Source: Paenibacillus uliginis N3/975 (GTDB lineage Bacteria > Bacillota > Bacilli > Paenibacillales > Paenibacillaceae). From it: a DNA stretch of 64,000 nucleotides. The position numbers and the translations under genes were made by a program. Numbering within the stretch: the stretch's first letter is position 1; each line of letters opens with the position of its first letter. The notes under the pieces were generated by a model. That model saw only the letters and a list, made by a program, of their open reading frames with translations, was not told the origin of the DNA and did no database searches. Location of the stretch: assembly GCF_900177425.1 (NCBI RefSeq), contig NZ_LT840184.1, positions 4,691,705 to 4,755,704 of the forward strand. The letters run 5' to 3'. Shown here in pieces: positions 55,151-63,711 of this stretch.

Positions 55151-56110
55151 TCAATCCTCTACGCCTGCCGAGACAAATTGCTTGAGAGAACGATATGCCC
55201 CCTCGTATCGGAATCGCATCGTATCGGTAATCTCATAATAAGACCGGACTTCTTCTTCAGCGCGGATGCCTTTCAAACTTTCGGAGACGATATCATGCAG
55301 AGCCGCAGCCCATATATCCAGAGTAGATTCTTCGCCATCCAGCATGGAACGGTAATCCGTTGTGCCATAAATCGCCATAACAAACTGTGTCCACAGCTCC
55401 TGGGCAAAGTAATACAGCGTTGGTTCATGGATTTCGGTCTTTTCAGCCACACGCTCCAATATTTGCAGAATGGCATTCGGAAATTCGCTATGACTCAAAG
55501 GCACATGCTCAACCTCGATCTCTACCGTTTCCGCGCCTCTCTGAAGTGTTACAAAACCGGTCATCTCTCGGCGGCGTAAAGTTTGCAGTACACGGAACTG
55601 CAGCAGCGGATGAAGAGACTGTTCCTTAAGCCATGTAGTCAGAGCCACATCGACCTCCGGCCGATCGAGATAAGCCAGTTGTTCCAGCGCTAGTACCGTT
55701 TGCTCCGTTAGAGGTCCGTTCATGACCGTGTCCAGCAATTTATCCGCATAACCAGCGTCCTGAGCAAGTTTGTCCTGAACCATGCGGCGGGCCATATCCG
55801 CCTCGTCCTCGTCACTCTCGCTATCTGCTTCCTCTTGACTGGCGGGACCGGATACAGCTTGTGGAAAAGCAGCTTCCAGCCACTCCAGCAGCGCCTGCCA
55901 TTCTTCGTAATTCCGTTCGTTCTGTCCTTGGCACTGAAGCAGAAATCGGAGGAGCTCCATGGCCTCCCCGTAGCGTTCGTTTTCGAGCATGACGGTGAGT
56001 TGAATCTGGTAGTAATCCAATGTCTTCGGAAACAGGATGATATTTTTGTCTTCTTTGTCTGGGGAGTAGGAGTCCTTTATAAGGACACCTCCTTTCTTTT
56101 CCGTTTTCAT
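55151..56110 (-). CDS. YsoA-like helical repeat protein
   Basis: 319 residues, mostly alpha-helical with a TPR-like first part (FPKTLDYYQIQ.. onwards), an acidic stretch at about 93-105 and no membrane helix. Its place directly upstream of tig matches ysoA of B. subtilis. Function unknown. The start is uncertain: the ATG at 56110 has no ribosome site and lies only 8 bases after a -10 box, while a perfect AAAGGAGGTG lies inside the frame about 30 bases further on, in front of an ATA codon. Confidence 0.7.
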   Translation of the reverse strand: MKTEKKGGVLIKDSYSPDKEDKNIILFPKTLDYYQIQLTVMLENERYGEAMELLRFLLQCQGQNERNYEEWQALLEWLEAAFPQAVSGPASQEEADSESDEDEADMARRMVQDKLAQDAGYADKLLDTVMNGPLTEQTVLALEQLAYLDRPEVDVALTTWLKEQSLHPLLQFRVLQTLRRREMTGFVTLQRGAETVEIEVEHVPLSHSEFPNAILQILERVAEKTEIHEPTLYYFAQELWTQFVMAIYGTTDYRSMLDGEESTLDIWAAALHDIVSESLKGIRAEEEVRSYYEITDTMRFRYEGAYRSLKQFVSAGVED

Positions 56111-56118
56111 ATTTGTAG

Positions 56119-56127
56119 ATTATAGCA
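56119..56127 (-). promoter_or_regulatory. extended -10 promoter of the YsoA-like gene
   Basis: Minus-strand TGCTATAAT with the -10 at 56119-56124. Predicted start falls within a few bases of the first ATG, implying a leaderless mRNA if that ATG is used. Confidence 0.5.
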
Positions 56128-56281
56128 TATCCCCCGCCAAGTTAAAAAAACGGAAAAACTTAAGGAAAAATGCCGCTTCTTCATAAACGTTAGCTGTTAT
56201 ATAATGCGTGATTATATAGTATGTCTTAAATATATAACACGATGCGGTTATGTTTAATCGTTATTTTTTTGAATTTAACTC

Positions 56282-56310
56282 TTGAATTTATTTTTATCAC
56301 ATGGTATGAT
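56282..56310 (+). promoter_or_regulatory. promoter of the first tRNA-Arg
   Basis: TTGAAT (56282-56287), 17-base spacer ending TGG, TATGAT (56305-56310), 20 bases before the tRNA. The stretch from 56125 to 56281 is AT-rich and shows nothing else. Confidence 0.75.
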
Positions 56311-56330
56311 ATTCCCTGCTTGAAAAATAT

Positions 56331-56404
<74 letters not shown>

Positions 56405-56416
56405 TTCTAAGTAAAG

Positions 56417-56440
56417 CCGCCTTTAAAGGGCGGTTTTTTT
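56417..56440 (+). terminator. terminator of the first tRNA-Arg
   Basis: CCGCC...GGCGG stem followed by seven T residues, 10 bases after the tRNA. Confidence 0.85.
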
Positions 56441-56441
56441 G

Positions 56442-56542
56442 CGTATTCCAGAAGGGTGAGAACCCCTTGGGGGCGTCGGAGCATTATACTTCGTTAGCAT
56501 AGCTTCGCAGTCGGCCTGGAAGGCCGTATCCCGACCTGGGAC
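56442..56542 (-). pseudogene. decayed inverted tRNA-Arg-like relic
   Basis: Read on the minus strand, the ends match the neighbouring tRNA-Arg: the right end (CTGGGAC and CGGCCTGGAAGGCCG) matches its 5' half and anticodon stem, and the left end (CCAGAAGGG..GAACCCC) its T-arm and acceptor. About 30 unrelated bases interrupt the middle and the stems no longer pair. The left-end fragment recurs behind the second tRNA-Arg at 60861-60883. Confidence 0.5.
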
Positions 56543-56551
56543 GCTTATGAG

Positions 56552-56574
56552 AAAACCGCTTATGGCGGTTTTTT
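56552..56574 (+). terminator. second terminator-like hairpin after the tRNA relic
   Basis: AAACCGC/GCGGTTT stem with a 3- to 4-base loop and seven T residues, closely similar to the terminators behind both tRNA-Arg genes. Confidence 0.6.
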
Positions 56575-56702
56575 TGTGCCTACAATTCGTTATTTTAGTA
56601 TTTCTAATAATGCTCTATACTACTAAGTGCAAATATTAATACATATACCGCCATTTCATTATGTGTTAAAACCAACTTATCTGTTCTAAAGGAGGAACGG
56701 TC

Positions 56703-57131
56703 ATGCCTTTATGGCTTACATATGCCCTGCTCTCAGCGGTAATGGCTTCACTCGTGGCCATTTTCGGAAAAATCGGGCTCCAAAACATTGACGCGAACTC
56801 CGCAACTGCGATCCGCTCGGTTATCATGGCTTTATTTTTACTCGGTGTCGTAGCGGTTCAAGGCAAGTTCGCTCAACTGGGCGAAATTTTGGTCCAGAAA
56901 AAAGCTCTCAGTTTTATCGTATTAAGCGGCGTAGCAGGTGCGTTGTCGTGGCTATTTTATTTTTTAGCATTAAAATACGGCAAAGTATCACAAGTTGGTC
57001 CTATTGATAAACTAAGTGTCGTCATTGCGGTCATCCTAGCATTTGTATTCCTCGGCGAAAAAATATCGTGGATCAACGCAGCTGGTGTAGCTATGATCGC
57101 TATTGGAGCTCTTTTGGTAGCCGTAAAATAA
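56703..57131 (+). CDS. EamA-family membrane transporter, single-domain form
   Basis: 142 residues with four to five membrane helices, a single EamA/DMT unit with the conserved PIDKLSVVIA and LGE(K) segments near the C-terminus. Full-size DMT transporters have two such units, so this one probably works as a dimer. Substrate unknown. AAAGGAGGAAC precedes ATG. Plus strand, own terminator. Confidence 0.88.
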   Translation: MPLWLTYALLSAVMASLVAIFGKIGLQNIDANSATAIRSVIMALFLLGVVAVQGKFAQLGEILVQKKALSFIVLSGVAGALSWLFYFLALKYGKVSQVGPIDKLSVVIAVILAFVFLGEKISWINAAGVAMIAIGALLVAVK

Positions 57132-57140
57132 AATCTCCCT

Positions 57141-57170
57141 AGAAAAGACCGCCAAAGAGCGGTCTTTTCT
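57141..57170 (+). terminator. terminator of the EamA gene
   Basis: A 12-base perfect stem with T-rich tail immediately after the gene. Confidence 0.85.
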
Positions 57171-57285
57171 GTTCATCTCACTCCTATTAATAGGTAAAAA
57201 CTATAAGTTCCATAATAACTATATATTTCTATTTATAACCTCGTATATGCCACAATAAGAGCACTAATAGTCAAGGAGTGGTGTT

Positions 57286-58050
57286 ATGAGCTCAGATCAA
57301 GTGTGGAAGCCTGAAGACTATGACCGCCAGCTGTCTTTTGTATCAACGTACGGAAGAGGATTAATTGAGCTTTTGGCCCCTCAGCAAGGAGAACGAATTC
57401 TGGATCTTGGCTGCGGTACCGGGGATTTGGCAAACGAAATCGCTGCGTCCGGGTCCTCTGTCGTTGGAATGGATTTCTCTGAAGAGATGATCAGAAGAGC
57501 CAAGGTCAAGTATCCGCATCTGACATTCGTTGTTGGTAATGGTGAGGATTTCAACACAGACACTCTCTATGATGCCGTATTCTCCAATGCAGCGCTGCAC
57601 TGGATGACCAAGGCAGCAGATGCTGCCTCTTCTGTATACCGGGCACTAAACCCGGGCGGCCGCTTTGTCGCTGAATTCGGTGGAGCCGGCAATATCGGGA
57701 TGATTGCGGAGGCTATACAAGAGGTGTTATCATCCCAATACGGAATCGACACGAACAGCCGCAATCCATGGTACTACCCTAGTATTGGCGAATACGCTTC
57801 ATTATTAGAGAAGACAGGGTTCAGGGTCGCACTGGCTCACCATTTCGACCGTCCAACCCGGCTTCTCGGCGGTGAAAATGGCATTAAGGATTGGCTTACT
57901 CATTTTGGCGACAACTTTTTCATTGGATTTACGCCGGACGACAAGAAGAATGCTATCGAGCATATAAGTCAGCTTACGAAACATTCCCTGTGGAAAGACG
58001 ATGCATTTTATGCGGACTATAAACGACTTCGAATCGTTGCATTCAAATGA
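57286..58050 (+). CDS. class I SAM-dependent methyltransferase
   Basis: 254 residues. SAM-binding motif I LDLGCGTGDLA (about 41-51), motif II VVGMDFSEEM, and the VFSNAALHWM segment typical of trans-aconitate methyltransferase-like enzymes. Substrate unknown. AAGGAG 8 bases before ATG. Confidence 0.88.
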   Translation: MSSDQVWKPEDYDRQLSFVSTYGRGLIELLAPQQGERILDLGCGTGDLANEIAASGSSVVGMDFSEEMIRRAKVKYPHLTFVVGNGEDFNTDTLYDAVFSNAALHWMTKAADAASSVYRALNPGGRFVAEFGGAGNIGMIAEAIQEVLSSQYGIDTNSRNPWYYPSIGEYASLLEKTGFRVALAHHFDRPTRLLGGENGIKDWLTHFGDNFFIGFTPDDKKNAIEHISQLTKHSLWKDDAFYADYKRLRIVAFK

Positions 58051-58053
58051 TAG

Positions 58054-58081
58054 TTGATTTTCACGGTAGATTGGTTATAAT
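58054..58081 (+). promoter_or_regulatory. argS promoter
   Basis: TTGATT (58054-58059), 16-base spacer, TATAAT (58076-58081), just after the methyltransferase stop codon. Confidence 0.7.
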
Positions 58082-58099
58082 ATGAAAAACTCGAATAAC

Positions 58100-58341
58100 G
58101 CAGTTCAATGATTGGGAGAGTACTGATCGACGTCTATGTCCAAGTGAGCCGGGAGAGTGGGAACCGGTACAGGCTCGGTCACGAAGCGGACCCATGAGAT
58201 GGTCTTCTGAAACAACTAGTAGGAAGACCCGGCTTACACCGTTATTGTATTGAAGTGGTTAAACCTATGGTTTAGCAACGAGAGTGGTACCGCGAGCGCT
58301 ATTGTCCTCGTCTCTTATGAGATGAGGGCTTTTTTTATTTT
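58100..58341 (+). promoter_or_regulatory. T-box riboswitch of argS
   Basis: T-box AGAGTGGTACCGCGAG (58281-58296), then a terminator stem (58306-58314 with 58319-58327) and a run of seven T. Stem I shows AGAGTACTG and GGGAACCGGTACAGG segments. In GAAG-CGG-ACCC the likely specifier is CGG (58187-58189), an arginine codon followed by A. This would sense uncharged tRNA-Arg of the CCG/UCG/ACG type, not the UCU tRNA encoded on both sides. Confidence 0.88.
58306..58335 (+). terminator. T-box-controlled terminator before argS
   Basis: Nine-base stem with TTAT loop and seven T residues, ending 24 bases before the argS start. Confidence 0.85.
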
Positions 58342-58358
58342 CTAAGGGGGAACTAAAA

Positions 58359-60221
58359 ATGTTAAGTCAATTCATCACTACAGGCATCGAACAAGCGGTG
58401 CAGCATGTTGTGTCATCAACTCCAGGAGCGGTTCTGCCAGATGTTTTACAAGTACAAGTCGAGCAGCCTGCAAATATGGACCATGGCGACTATTCCACGA
58501 ATATTGCCATGCAGTTAGCCAAAACCCTTCGCAAGGCACCGCTGAACATCGCTGAGCAAATTAAAGTTCAGCTTGAACAAGACAAGTCTTTTGCAAAACT
58601 GATCCACCATATCCAAGTTGTGCCGCCGGGGTTCATAAATTTTTATATGGATTGGTCCACATGGGCTCAAACGACTTTTGAGCTTCCTCAATTACCAGCG
58701 GAAAAGGTTGTAATCGAGCATACATCCATCAACCCGAACAAATCAGCACATATTGGTCACCTGAGAAATTCTTGTATCGGAGACACACTCGTTCGGTTGA
58801 TGAGAAAAATCGGATACGAAGTGGAAGTTCATAACTACATTGATGATCTCGGCAATCAGTTGGCGGATACGGTCGTCGGCATTCAGAACATTTCCTTATC
58901 CAAAGAGCATCGCCGTTTCGGAGATTATTGCTGGGATATATACTCCGCGATCAACAAGGCTTATCAAAATGACCCGGAACTGGTTCACCAAAGAACCGAT
59001 GTTCTTCATGCACTTGAGGAAGGTAACCAAAACCTGTCCTGGGTCGGGTTGCTTGTAGCTGAGAGGATTGTACGTGAGCACATCGAAGAAATGAAGCAGT
59101 TCGGTATTGAATACGACCTACTTGTCTGGGAAAGCAATATCGTCAGAGAGGGATTTTGGGTATCTGCATTTGAGCTGCTGAAGCAGACCTCCTTGTTCCA
59201 TCAGGAGACAGAAGGTAAACTCGCCGGCTGCTGGGTATTAAAGCAATCGCAGGAGTCCGGGGATGACAGTGATACAGAGCACAGTATAGATAAGGTACTG
59301 GTTCGTTCTAACGGCATATTAACCTATACGGCAAAAGATATAGCATATCATTTATGGAAATACGGCTTGCTCCAAAATGACTTTATGTACAAAAAGTTTG
59401 CAGGCGAAGTATGGACGACCAGCTCTCACGGTGAGCATCAACAGTTCGGTAAAGCCGATATGGTTATCAACGTCATTGATTACAGACAGCAATATCCACA
59501 GGCGATGGTCAAGCAGGCGCTTGAAGGACTAGGGTTCACCACGGAAGCAGAGAAACTGCGTCATGTTAGCTATGGCGTTGTATCCTTAAGCCCGTCTGCT
59601 GCAGCGGATCTTGGCATTGACACCTCTGACGGTAAAGCCTCTTACGCTATGTCCGGCCGTCAAGGCATCGGCATTAAAATAACAGAACTGATCGACCTGA
59701 TGGAAAACGTCATCGAAGAATCTCGTTCGGACAAGAACGGCTTGTCCAGCCGGGATATCGCCACGGCTTCCATCCGCTACTACCTGCTGCGTTTTGCTCT
59801 GCAAACCGAGGTCGTATTTGATCTAAAACAAGCTACCGAAATTTCCGGAAATACAGGCGTTTATCTGCTCTATTCCTATGCTCGCGCCCTAAGTGTACTG
59901 AACAAGGCCCATGACAAAGGTGTGATGCCATTCGTACCGGAGCAGTTCCCTGTTCTTGAAAAAGCAGAGCATGCTCTGCTCAGACATATCAGCACATGGC
60001 ATGATTCACTCTATGCGGCGGGTAAAGAACTCACGCCAAGCTCTCTATGCAATTACGCATATGAGCTGGCCTCGCTATTCAACAACTTCTACGGGGCATG
60101 CCCGATCCTCAAGACGGATGGTGACGTGCTGAAGTTCCGCGTATGGCTAACCTCTATTTTCAAAGAAACGCTTGGTGAAGCATTAGAGGTTCTTGGACTG
60201 CCGACGCCGAGCCGGATGTAA
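58359..60221 (+). CDS. argS: arginyl-tRNA synthetase
   Basis: 620 residues, class Ia. N-terminal Arg-tRNA-synthetase domain, HIGH at 131-134 preceded by Lys128 (NPNKSAHIGH), DALR-type anticodon domain at the end. The KMSKS site is replaced by MSGRQG (431-436); in ArgRS enzymes without KMSK the lysine just before HIGH is thought to take over. Longer than the 556-residue B. subtilis enzyme and of a different subtype, so a second argS may exist elsewhere. AAGGGGG before ATG. Confidence 0.94.
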   Translation: MLSQFITTGIEQAVQHVVSSTPGAVLPDVLQVQVEQPANMDHGDYSTNIAMQLAKTLRKAPLNIAEQIKVQLEQDKSFAKLIHHIQVVPPGFINFYMDWSTWAQTTFELPQLPAEKVVIEHTSINPNKSAHIGHLRNSCIGDTLVRLMRKIGYEVEVHNYIDDLGNQLADTVVGIQNISLSKEHRRFGDYCWDIYSAINKAYQNDPELVHQRTDVLHALEEGNQNLSWVGLLVAERIVREHIEEMKQFGIEYDLLVWESNIVREGFWVSAFELLKQTSLFHQETEGKLAGCWVLKQSQESGDDSDTEHSIDKVLVRSNGILTYTAKDIAYHLWKYGLLQNDFMYKKFAGEVWTTSSHGEHQQFGKADMVINVIDYRQQYPQAMVKQALEGLGFTTEAEKLRHVSYGVVSLSPSAAADLGIDTSDGKASYAMSGRQGIGIKITELIDLMENVIEESRSDKNGLSSRDIATASIRYYLLRFALQTEVVFDLKQATEISGNTGVYLLYSYARALSVLNKAHDKGVMPFVPEQFPVLEKAEHALLRHISTWHDSLYAAGKELTPSSLCNYAYELASLFNNFYGACPILKTDGDVLKFRVWLTSIFKETLGEALEVLGLPTPSRM

Positions 60222-60231
60222 CATCATTTAA

Positions 60232-60270
60232 AAGCCCCCGTTCCTTGTCTATACAAGAAGATGGGGGCTT
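60232..60270. terminator. bidirectional terminator between argS and the minus-strand gene
   Basis: AAGCCCCC/GGGGGCTT stem with an inner CTTG/CAAG hairpin, lying between two converging stop codons. Confidence 0.7.
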
Positions 60271-60282
60271 CTACTATTCTGA

Positions 60283-60726
60283 TTATTGCAAACCTCGAAC
60301 TGTCAGTTTAACGTTGTAGCCTTGCTCGTTTTTGCCGACTTCCGCAATCGTCCAGTTGACAGCCATAGTCTGTTTCAATCGCTCCAGCTGTTCTTCCTGC
60401 AGAGGAAGACCTTCAATAATTCCTTCACCAACTGAGAAATCGGATTCCGAACTTAAATGGAAAGCTTCTTCAAGCCATATTTTCAATCCGTTTCTCGTGT
60501 TGAACGTAATCCGGTATCCTTCTGTCTCGGCCTTCTCCAAATCTTCCCCATGCTGCTCGGCATAGCTAAACAGCTCCGTATAATCGAAATGGCCGTTTTG
60601 TGCGACATGAAATGCTTCGACCTGACCTGAACGGATAGCCTGCAAGAGTTCTTCCGCTTGCAGTCCGCATTTTCTCGCATGCTCCAAAAGAATAGCAGTG
60701 TGCTGCGAAATTTTCGTCTCTGACAT
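60283..60726 (-). CDS. conserved protein of unknown function
   Basis: 147 residues, soluble, acidic. The first half is helical (MSETKISQHTAILLEHARKC), the second half mixed. I do not recognise a family. GGAGAG precedes the ATG at 60726. Upstream on its strand an 8-base hairpin (60780-60787 with 60801-60808) may be part of its leader. Confidence 0.65.
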   Translation of the reverse strand: MSETKISQHTAILLEHARKCGLQAEELLQAIRSGQVEAFHVAQNGHFDYTELFSYAEQHGEDLEKAETEGYRITFNTRNGLKIWLEEAFHLSSESDFSVGEGIIEGLPLQEEQLERLKQTMAVNWTIAEVGKNEQGYNVKLTVRGLQ

Positions 60727-60860
60727 CTTTGCTCTCTCCTTTTATGTATGATATTTATAAATTCACCAGTACGGTACCAAAAGGATGTCAGTTTACGCAC
60801 CATCCTTTCTTGCTGGACACTATTTCAGTATAAGACTTTTTGTTCAAATTTGCAGTAAGT

Positions 60861-60883
60861 GGGGTTCTCACCTTCTGGAGTAC
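60861..60883 (+). pseudogene. tRNA-Arg T-arm/acceptor-like fragment behind the second tRNA
   Basis: Matches the left end of the relic at 56447-56466 and the 3' part of tRNA-Arg, in opposite orientation to the adjacent tRNA gene. Confidence 0.4.
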
Positions 60884-60888
60884 GTGAA

Positions 60889-60909
60889 AAAACCGCCATA
60901 AAGGCGGTT
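60889..60909 (-). terminator. terminator of the second tRNA-Arg
   Basis: AACCGCC/GGCGGTT stem with a 5-base loop and six T residues on the minus strand, about 10 bases after the tRNA. Confidence 0.85.
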
Positions 60910-60919
60910 TTACTTTGGA

Positions 60920-60993
<74 letters not shown>

Positions 60994-61033
60994 ATATGTA
61001 TGTAAGATAAGACTTAAAACAGTAACGAAATTT

Positions 61034-61061
61034 ATTATATCGCATCTTCGCCAATTTTCAA
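61034..61061 (-). promoter_or_regulatory. promoter of the second tRNA-Arg
   Basis: Minus-strand TTGAAA (61056-61061), 16-base spacer, TATAAT (61034-61039). Confidence 0.75.
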
Positions 61062-61155
61062 ACAATTATTTGTGAGAACAATGTGACTTGTGAATCAGCT
61101 CGCCGCTGGCAGGGTAATATGAATAACAAATGACAAGATCGAAAGGGGACTCTCT

Positions 61156-61449
61156 ATGCGGCAATTACTTTCATCATTATCGTACTTTAGCATCTTTTTC
61201 GCACCATTTATATTGCCGATCATTGTATGGATCGTCGCTAAAGATGCCTATGTAGAAAAACATGCCAAACGCGCCCTACTCTCTCACCTCTTTCCGGTCA
61301 TTGCAGCTATCGTGCTAATGATTATGGCCATAAATGCAGGTTCATACGGTGCGGTAATTGGATATGTGTTTCTGTTCGGGGTTATCTACTTCGGTGCTTT
61401 TGTATACAATGTGGTCCAAGGAATAAAGGTACTGCGGGAATACGCATAA
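61156..61449 (+). CDS. DUF4870-type small membrane protein
   Basis: 97 residues with three membrane helices, including the typical HAKRAL(L)SH segment after the first helix. Function unknown. AAAGGGGA precedes ATG. Confidence 0.75.
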   Translation: MRQLLSSLSYFSIFFAPFILPIIVWIVAKDAYVEKHAKRALLSHLFPVIAAIVLMIMAINAGSYGAVIGYVFLFGVIYFGAFVYNVVQGIKVLREYA

Positions 61450-61499
61450 ATAGCAGCCAGCATTTTGTTATGCTCAGGCTTAATATTTGAAATCATAGA

Positions 61500-61526
61500 A
61501 AGGACCAGGCATAAAGCCTGGTCCTT
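61500..61526. terminator. bidirectional terminator
   Basis: An 11-base perfect stem with ATAAA loop between the converging DUF4870 and stalk-domain genes; T-rich on the plus side. Confidence 0.8.
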
Positions 61527-61534
61527 CATCTTTT

Positions 61535-63007
61535 TTATTTTGTCGTAATCAGCACCATCTGCTCATTTTTATCCCACTTGACCTCACAGCCGAGCGCTGC
61601 CGCTACAAAGCGCAGCGGAACCATCGTTGTCCCCTTCACCGAACGTGGTGCGATATCAAGAGCTACCCCTTTACCGTTCACCGACGCCTGTTTTGAACCC
61701 ATCTTCAACTTTATTTTAGTCGATCCCTTGGTGGAATTAACTGTCTGTGATTTCTGATCCCACTTGACGGAAGCCTGAAGCGACTCGAAAATCGGACGCA
61801 TTGGAACGAGAACACTGCCGTTCACCATAATTGGCGCTTGGGCATAAGATTGCAGCTGGCCGTTTATTTTAATGCGAATCGGTTCTGCACCAATCTCTCG
61901 TCCCGCTTCATCATAATACTTCAGCTTCACACTGCTTACGCGGCTGTCGTAATCGATCCGCAGCGTTGTTGTTTCATGATCGAGCATGTACATCGAATCG
62001 GTTTCCGATCCGAGAGAACGTCCTTTAGCATCATAAGCGGTAGATTTAACGGTAATCCGCTGTGCCTTCGTTCCGTTCTCCACTCCGATTGTCACAACCA
62101 GCTTATTGTTGATCCGTGTTCTTCCCTCGGCAATAATCTTAGGTGTCTGGCTGCTGCCGGTCAAAAACACTTTAACTCCGCTGATAGCTTTACCTGCCTC
62201 GAGTTCTGCTTCAAAGTTAGCGATTTCCTTGTCTGTCAGGTAACCGGTCGTAGTATTAACTTCAACTACTTTTCCGTTTGAGTTACTACCTACAATAATG
62301 ACCCCAACACGGCCGCCTTCATTTCGGTTTTGAATAGATCCGGTAATGATGAGCTTGCCGTTCTCCAAACGGCTTCCTGTCTGAAGAAGCTTTACAGCGT
62401 CCTCTGTTGAATCAATAACCGAAACCTTCACACTTTTAATCAGATTTACAGCTTTCAGTTTTATTCCATATGTAGTGACCTCACCACTAGTCATGTAGCT
62501 GTATGCCGACTTTACTTCAACCGCCTTGCCGGATGCATCATAACCGACTGCCATCATCCCTACACGGCGTCCCTCATTTGCATTTTGTACAGCACCCGAA
62601 ACCTCAATGCTTCCATTTTCCGTACGTGTCCCGGATTCGAGCAGCACCGCTTGGCTGCCTGCCTGTCCTGCCGGAAGTACTTTTACATCTTTAATCTTGC
62701 TTCCGCTTTTGAGGGCAACTTCGAAAGTTTCGATTTCATTGCTCATAAGATAGGCTGAATCCCCTACGACCTCAATTGCTTTGCCGCTCTCGTCGTATCC
62801 GACCACTACAAAGCCCGCCTCTGTGCCCGATCCGCCGTTGCGAACATCAAAGCTGACCTGCATCTTGCCGTTGACCAGCTCATGAGATGATTCTACTACT
62901 GTAACACTGGAAGCCTCATCAGCTAAAGCAGTTGGCTGCATCTGTCCGAATGTCAATACCGCCGCCAACATGCCGGCTCCGATTGTTTGGATCCATCGCT
63001 TGTTCAA
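61535..63007 (-). CDS. secreted protein with four repeats and C-terminal copper amine oxidase-like (stalk) domain
   Basis: 490 residues. Signal peptide (about 1-29, cut after ALA). Four related units of about 85 residues each follow (about 34-120, 121-206, 207-293, 294-370), each with a V(V)GYD/GSN...GKVVEV-like core. Residues about 385-490 form a pair of copper amine oxidase N-terminal-type (pfam07833) repeats, common in Paenibacillus cell-surface proteins. TTG start with GGGAGAG 6 bases upstream. Role unknown; cell-wall association is likely. Confidence 0.85.
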   Translation of the reverse strand: MNKRWIQTIGAGMLAAVLTFGQMQPTALADEASSVTVVESSHELVNGKMQVSFDVRNGGSGTEAGFVVVGYDESGKAIEVVGDSAYLMSNEIETFEVALKSGSKIKDVKVLPAGQAGSQAVLLESGTRTENGSIEVSGAVQNANEGRRVGMMAVGYDASGKAVEVKSAYSYMTSGEVTTYGIKLKAVNLIKSVKVSVIDSTEDAVKLLQTGSRLENGKLIITGSIQNRNEGGRVGVIIVGSNSNGKVVEVNTTTGYLTDKEIANFEAELEAGKAISGVKVFLTGSSQTPKIIAEGRTRINNKLVVTIGVENGTKAQRITVKSTAYDAKGRSLGSETDSMYMLDHETTTLRIDYDSRVSSVKLKYYDEAGREIGAEPIRIKINGQLQSYAQAPIMVNGSVLVPMRPIFESLQASVKWDQKSQTVNSTKGSTKIKLKMGSKQASVNGKGVALDIAPRSVKGTTMVPLRFVAAALGCEVKWDKNEQMVLITTK

Positions 63008-63251
63008 TTTTATCTCTCCCTATGAGTAGTGTTAAAAATTGTATTGCACTAAAGCAACATTATAGGGATAGTAAGCTGTCAAGCATATAGAAGTAAAGCC
63101 CTATTTCCAAGCTCTTCATAAAAAAGTACAACTCTGGTACGCTATCCCCAATACTGACTGTAATCGGTCATAAAAAAAGTCTGAATTCTCACTTCTATTT
63201 TGCGAAAAAATGAAAAAGCCAGGGTCAAATGTGACAGAAATCAACGTGAAA

Positions 63252-63285
63252 AAGAGACCATGCCCCTTTCTGGGCGTGGTCTCTT
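63252..63285 (-). terminator. terminator of the gene at 63335
   Basis: A 14-base stem with one mismatch and a 6-base loop; TTTTTC follows on the minus strand. The rest of 63008-63334 holds only the AT-rich upstream region of the secreted-protein gene. Confidence 0.85.
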
Positions 63286-63334
63286 GATATTCTTGGGGGG
63301 TATTCTGCTTAAGGTCCCTCTCCCGTCTGCTCCA

Positions 63335-63697
63335 TTATGGCGTAAACCCGCCATTAAATCGTTCATTTAACTGCTGATTCAATGTGCCATAGGATAAAAG
63401 TTGCTGTCTGAACTCTTCCCGTTCCTCTTCAGCCGAACCCACTGTGCTGTTCTCAAACGCGGCGTCCGTTGCATCCTCATAAGCGGTGTGCATGCTGTTG
63501 TCAAACCAGTCATGCTCCAGAGAGGCATCACTGCGAACCACTTTCATTAGTTCGTAACCTCCCATCGGTGCCGTCGGGGCCAAGTAAGCCAGAACTACAG
63601 TATCCGCTCCTGAAGCAGGGTGAACTTCCACTTCAGCACAAGGTGTACCGCTTACGTCCGTCATACGCCGGATCTTTGCGTCTTTAATAGAGTACAT
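63335..63697 (-). CDS. conserved protein of unknown function
   Basis: 120 residues from MYSIKDAKIRR. ATG at 63697 preferred because GGAG lies 8 bases upstream, against 2 bases for an ATG six bases further up. A beta-rich first half is followed by a charged helical tail. No recognised family. It begins 15 bases after the next gene upstream, so the two form one transcript. Confidence 0.6.
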   Translation of the reverse strand: MYSIKDAKIRRMTDVSGTPCAEVEVHPASGADTVVLAYLAPTAPMGGYELMKVVRSDASLEHDWFDNSMHTAYEDATDAAFENSTVGSAEEEREEFRQQLLSYGTLNQQLNERFNGGFTP

Positions 63698-63711
63698 ATT
63701 CATTTCTCCTT

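Noticed and set aside
63059..63082. TTGACA and TATAAT upstream of the secreted repeat protein
   Set aside because: Only 12 bases apart; not a valid spacing.
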